From NCBI GenBank assembly GCA_947000775.1, contig CAMQGK010000299.1, forward strand, positions 14,198,001 to 14,262,000: a stretch of DNA of 64,000 nucleotides. The letters run 5' to 3'. The DNA is from Pterois miles (taxonomy: Eukaryota; Chordata; Actinopteri; Perciformes; Scorpaenidae). Below are positions 59,522 to 64,000 of this stretch, in pieces (the stretch's first letter is position 1; every line of letters begins with the position of its first letter). Below the pieces are notes generated by a model. That model ran no database searches. It was not told where the DNA came from and saw nothing but the letters and a program-made list of their open reading frames with translations. The translations under genes and the position numbers were made by a program.

Positions 59522-61430
59522 TTTGACGCTAGTGTATGCACATTTTGACTAAATGTGAATGTTTCTATTTGAATAAATAATGAACACAACTGTGAAGCTA
59601 CAGAATGATACGAAAACCTCAAAACCCCCCGCAAAAAACAAATAATAGACCTGCCCTTTCTATTTTTATTAATTAAGCAAAAGCAAATTCTCCAGCAATT
59701 TGCACTTTGAGTTAAGTATAAATTCATCCAAGGAGGGCTCTTGGAATACAGAGTGAAATCCGAGTGGTACGTGGGAACTGTACGGGGCTAGGAAGCAATT
59801 TTGAGAGACATACAATTACAAGATAAGAGTGTCGTCTATTCTTGGAAAACAACATGGGAGGACAGGGTCTACTGTTTTCCTCTGGGAAATGACAAGGTTC
59901 TGATAAAGAGTAAGTAGGAAAGGAAAGAAACCCTGCACGACACTGGGGACACAGAAGATAACAATGCCACTGCGGATGAAAAACTTTGAAACTGTCAGCT
60001 TTTTAAATAAATAACAGGAAATTCAGAAAGTCAGACTGATGATTGGGCGTGTTTCAAATTAGACGAAAGGGATGTGAATGGGTTTCAAAAGCTTGCGGTG
60101 GCTCTGTCTGGCAGGAGAGCAGGAAATTAGACTGCAAATGGAAAACTTGTTTAAAGTTAAACCTCAATGTCATTAATAAAACAACTTTGTTAAAGACTTC
60201 CCAGTGATATTAAAAGACAGAGACAAGTGGGGATATATGTGGAGGATAAAGCACGTCGTCCTCCCTTTTAGGCCATATGGAGGGAAAAACAATAAAGTTA
60301 AGCTGATCTACAACACTAGAGTAGATAGGGGAAAAGCTAAATTGGAAAGGCTATAAAGCCCCACAACGTCATGTTTTCTAATCTCATTTGTCTTTAGATT
60401 CAGTCACATTTTCTGGCATGTTGCCATTGTAATTTATCTGGGTTGAAATGTCCGTCTACGTTTGGAAAAATTAATTTTTCTTATATACACTCAAATATTA
60501 CAGACCTCTTAAATAATGTCTGGAAAGAAAAAATAATCAGACCTATGCGATATGTTACTGAGTGAACTTGATTATAAATGGAGTACAAGAATAATATTGT
60601 ATCACACGCTGTTGTAAAAACATTTTTTTGTTCATGAAGTCTCGTATATATAAATCACCCTGCTGGACTCACCACGGAGCATTGACTTTTCCCTCCTTTT
60701 TTTCTTTCCATTCAACAACCACTATGCGATTTAGTAAAACATTTATAGAGTTAGCTTTGCAGTATGTTCTTATAAATTTATCAGCAGTGTTTTTAACAGA
60801 ATACTGCTTTTTTTCCTTGTGTAAGTCCCTGGTTTATTGCATAAGGGGGGAAAAATAAGCTTTATCTTTATGGCAACGTGCTTGTGAATTATTCACCCTC
60901 TCTAACTGTGGTGGACGAGTGACTGAGGGAGGCAAAGCATCTGCAGGATGCATTCAAGCCATCCGAGGCCTTTTAGACATCAGCCAGTGGATCCAGACTG
61001 CATATCAGCAGAGAGGACGGGGGGGTGAGAGGTGGAGGGGAGAGGGCGGGATGGGTGGGAGTGATGGGGGCTCCGAAAGAGAAAGAGACCTCTAATAGAA
61101 AGAAGAAAGATAACAGGCCCAGACAGAAATATCCATTTATAACTGGTATCTCATACGACTGTACTTTTTCCCACAGTTAAAGCAGCTTTTAAAGCATAAT
61201 TTGGAAATTTTCTCCATCTTAAATAGCACTTAACGCAATGATTTTACAGGATTTGCCCATAAACAAAAGTAATGAACAAATTTAAGATTTTATGTGATGA
61301 CGCGCGAGATAAAAAGTTTGGGAATCACCATTGTTATTGCAATTCATACTGAGGCAACACGGTCTCCTACAAAATGATGATGATGAATGTTCCCATACAA
61401 CTGAACTGTACTCTCAATTATGTTTCAATG

Positions 61431-61434
<4 letters not shown>
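59522..61434. other. Intronic noncoding sequence, nothing recognised
   Basis: 61018-61100 is a purine-rich, G-rich block (GGGGGGTGAGAGGTGGAGGG and following). No coding support. Confidence 0.45.

Positions 61435-61471
<37 letters not shown>
61430..61471 (+). repeat. (GATA)n microsatellite
   Basis: About ten GATA units. Confidence 0.93.
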
Positions 61472-61559
61472 CAGTCATACTTTAAAACACATTTATACAC
61501 ATGGTTAGCATTGTAAATGGTAAATGCTAAAAAATGGATGTAGTCATCATAATGTCACC

Positions 61560-62140
61560 TATAGGTTTGGGACTGCTGTTTGAAGCTTCGACTGCGGCAT
61601 GTTGGCCGTTGCCCTCTTGGTATTTGACTGATGATATCTTGTTTTTTTTACAACCAGAAGTGACGTGAGAGGGTTGAGCTCAGTACCAAAAGCTGAATAA
61701 GATATTTTTAGACGACCAAAATGTTATATTCAACATTCATGGACAGAAAACACACTGAAAGGGTTAAAATTTGAAGACGAAAACATAACTCCCAGACTGG
61801 ACAATGCTGTGGTCGCGACCTGTCAATCACAAGGTAGCCCCGCCCTAAAGCATCCCCTACTTTATGGTCTATTTGACTCTAAATGAGACCATAATTTACT
61901 AAATGAACATTATGCTGTATTGAAGAAGACTTGAAACTAGCCATAAAACCATAAAACCATAAAACCATAATCTCATGTTTACAATATTACAAATCAAGTG
62001 AGAAGTTGGCTCATTTTCTCATAGACTTCTATACAATCAGCTTTATTTTTGCGACCAGAGGATTTGCCCCCTGCTGGCTGTTAGAAAGAATGCAAGTTTA
62101 AGGCCCTTCAGCATTGGATTCACTTTTCAGACGGACGTTA
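61560..62140 (+). repeat. Probable dispersed fish repeat of unknown class
   Basis: The sequence around GACCAGAGGATTTGCCCCCT, GCTGGCTGTTAGAAAGAATG and GCATTGGATTCACTTTTCAG is of a type common in perciform genomes. The 9-bp unit CCATAAAA is tandemly repeated near 61941-61970. Ends are not defined. Confidence 0.45.
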
Positions 62141-64000
62141 TCGCCTGTCTAAGTGCCACGTATAACTGGCAATACTTCTGTGTGTGTAAGAATAATTTCA
62201 AACCATTTAATCTCTGGAGTCTATATAGGTCTCCTGTAGCCGGAGGATGTTTATTTTCTGCTCAGATCAAGTCAAAACTGAGCGCTAATTATCTGTAACA
62301 CTGTTGGTGATAAAGTGATTTGAGTGAATTATAAATGTGGAGACATAGTTCTGTTTAACACCTCAACAGTGGTTTGAGCTATTGAATTTTGTCCACAATG
62401 CTTCTGTCATGCTTTTGCACCTGGATTTTCACGGGATAGGTGCAATTAGATGGGACCGCTGGAGATGCATTTCAATGACAGGCGGTGAGAGTAAGCCGAG
62501 TAAAAGCCTGTGTCCGAATTAGCTGAGATGCGGAACCGATTCTGATTATTGCCTGGAGAGTCTGAAAAACCCACACAAACTGAAAGCGAGCCAGCAGAGA
62601 TGATTTTGCATTTAGTGATTCACGTTCCATTAAACCAAATTACTACAACCGCAAAATATACCCCAAACAGCAGCTCTGTATTGTGTCTACTGTCATCACA
62701 TACGTATATCTGAGTGGATTCTCAGACACAGCGCTCACATTACTTTTTCATATTTTTCTGACCCACTTGTTCAGACTTACATGGAGTTTGAGACGGAGCA
62801 TGTGGAGATGACACTTCAGTGGGATCGGCTTTGGCAACAGCTCAATGCTATTTTTCTTTCTGCCAAGTCAGTTTTTAGGGTCTCAACAGCTTGTGGGAGA
62901 TAAGACACCTTAACTTGGGTTTAATACCAAAGCTCATTTTCAAGGTATTGTGCTTCTTGAATGGTCGCTTATACAGTGAAGGTGGCTTCATTAGGAAATT
63001 TCAAGTGGTCTTTCTATAGCCCTCCTTATCCTTTCTCTATAGTTTCAAGCACTGAAATAATCCGAGGAAAAAAAAAGAACCACTTGCCTCAAACGGGAAG
63101 CATTTCAATGGGTATTTAAATTCTACATTTAAGCCTGATTTGAATACAAAAAAAAAAAAAAAAAATTAAAAAGCCCTGTGTCAAATGCGTGAGAGCAAAA
63201 TTAAATGTGGATTTGTTCAGAGCCAAATGGAAGGCTTTGAGGGGACTGCTCTGTGATAATTACCCATGACAAAAGGCTAGGGCTTTTGTCTTTGGGACCA
63301 TTACCATGGTGATTTTCAAGCTGCTGAAACATTCAATATAAACATTTCAGTCTGCTGAATATGCCACATAGACTGTCGCTGAACAGATATCTGTTACGAG
63401 CCACATTTCTGCTGGCACAGAGCCCGCCTCCACTAGTGCTGCTGTTGTTGAGAGAAGAAGCTGCGACTCAAATATTAGAGCTCAGAAAAACAGACTTGTG
63501 ATTTAAAAATATAAAAGGCTAAAGTCCAACAACTAAAGCCCAGTTCAGATCCTTCTGCAAACATGAAATGATGGGCTGGACAAAGACAATCCCTTCCTCC
63601 CTTCTCTCTTTGTAGACTGAGAGACACTGGCATTCTTGAACATTTTCTCCTCAGCTCAGTGTGATGATATTGATTTTCACCAGTAAAACATCTGACATTT
63701 TCTACTTTTATTGGGGTGAAAACTCCCAAATGTTCAGCTTAGTGTACTTTCATCAGGGATCTTCAATCAAGGAACAGCCCCACGAGGACGATGGTGGTAA
63801 TCTTTCTATTCACCTATTTCTGTTCTACTGCTCTGCCGTATCCCTCAGCTCTTCCTCTGTGATCTAATATGTAGGTGGCTTATTAACCACAAGTCTTGTT
63901 AAATCAGAGACAATAGTTTCATTAGAGTTGTCAGTGCAAAGAAACGTGAGCAGATTCAAGAGCACGCCTCATATACGCAAAAAGCTTTTGGTCAATAAAC
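62141..64000. other. Intronic noncoding sequence, nothing recognised
   Basis: A poly(A) run lies at 63149-63166. 63240-63350 is non-repetitive and might be conserved. No exon 1 of hs3st3 was seen up to the window end. Confidence 0.45.

Noticed and set aside
50813..64000. Exon 1 of hs3st3 in the upstream part of the window
   Set aside because: No minus-strand frame shows the membrane anchor, the GxKKGGTRAL-type PAPS loop or a fitting splice donor.

Overview
This window looks like a stretch of a ray-finned fish genome, probably a spiny-rayed (percomorph) teleost. It is AT-rich and almost gene-free, with long microsatellites. It is densely seeded with teleost-style repeats: tRNA-headed SINEs, a 5'-truncated LINE, hAT-type miniature transposons with 8-bp target duplications, and a Harbinger-like miniature transposon with a 3-bp duplication. 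There are no operons, bacterial promoters, CRISPR arrays or intact viral genes.

The only host protein-coding exon I can support is at 50166-50787 on the minus strand. It is the last coding exon of a heparan sulfate glucosamine 3-O-sulfotransferase of the HS3ST3 (3A1/3B1) type. It carries the C-terminal half of the sulfotransferase domain. The first exon (cytoplasmic tail, membrane anchor, 5'-phosphosulfate loop, catalytic base) is not in the window and should lie beyond 64000. So 50788-64000 is intron 1, and 1 to about 50000 is the 3' flank of the gene.

Layout. 1-11880: noncoding sequence with a SINE, a CT tract, miniature transposon copies, a long-inverted-repeat element and a ~50-bp minisatellite. 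11881-19277: a cluster of five TAGGG- or CAGTG-ended hAT-like elements, one with transposase remnants (16617-17367). 19278-30330: mixed unique and repeat DNA, with a coding-like coiled-coil fragment behind a SINE head (22208-22465) and a RecQ-helicase-like fragment (25448-25654). 30690-41750: CA tract, an element built of TATACTTG-like motifs, two SINEs, a frameshifted LINE and a GC-rich segment with 12-bp repeats. 42782-49700: several inverted-repeat elements, one of them a readable three-layer nested insertion (44301-45509), then AT-rich satellite-like DNA. 50166-64000: the sulfotransferase exon and its intron, with more miniature elements.

I found no new multi-gene system. The observations most worth checking are the nested insertion, the SINE/coding chimera, the RecQ-like fragment, the shared ends of a hAT remnant and its miniature relatives, and the scattered ~55-bp retroposon tails. 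Repeat family assignments rest on visible ends, duplications and remembered sequence character. No database search was possible.
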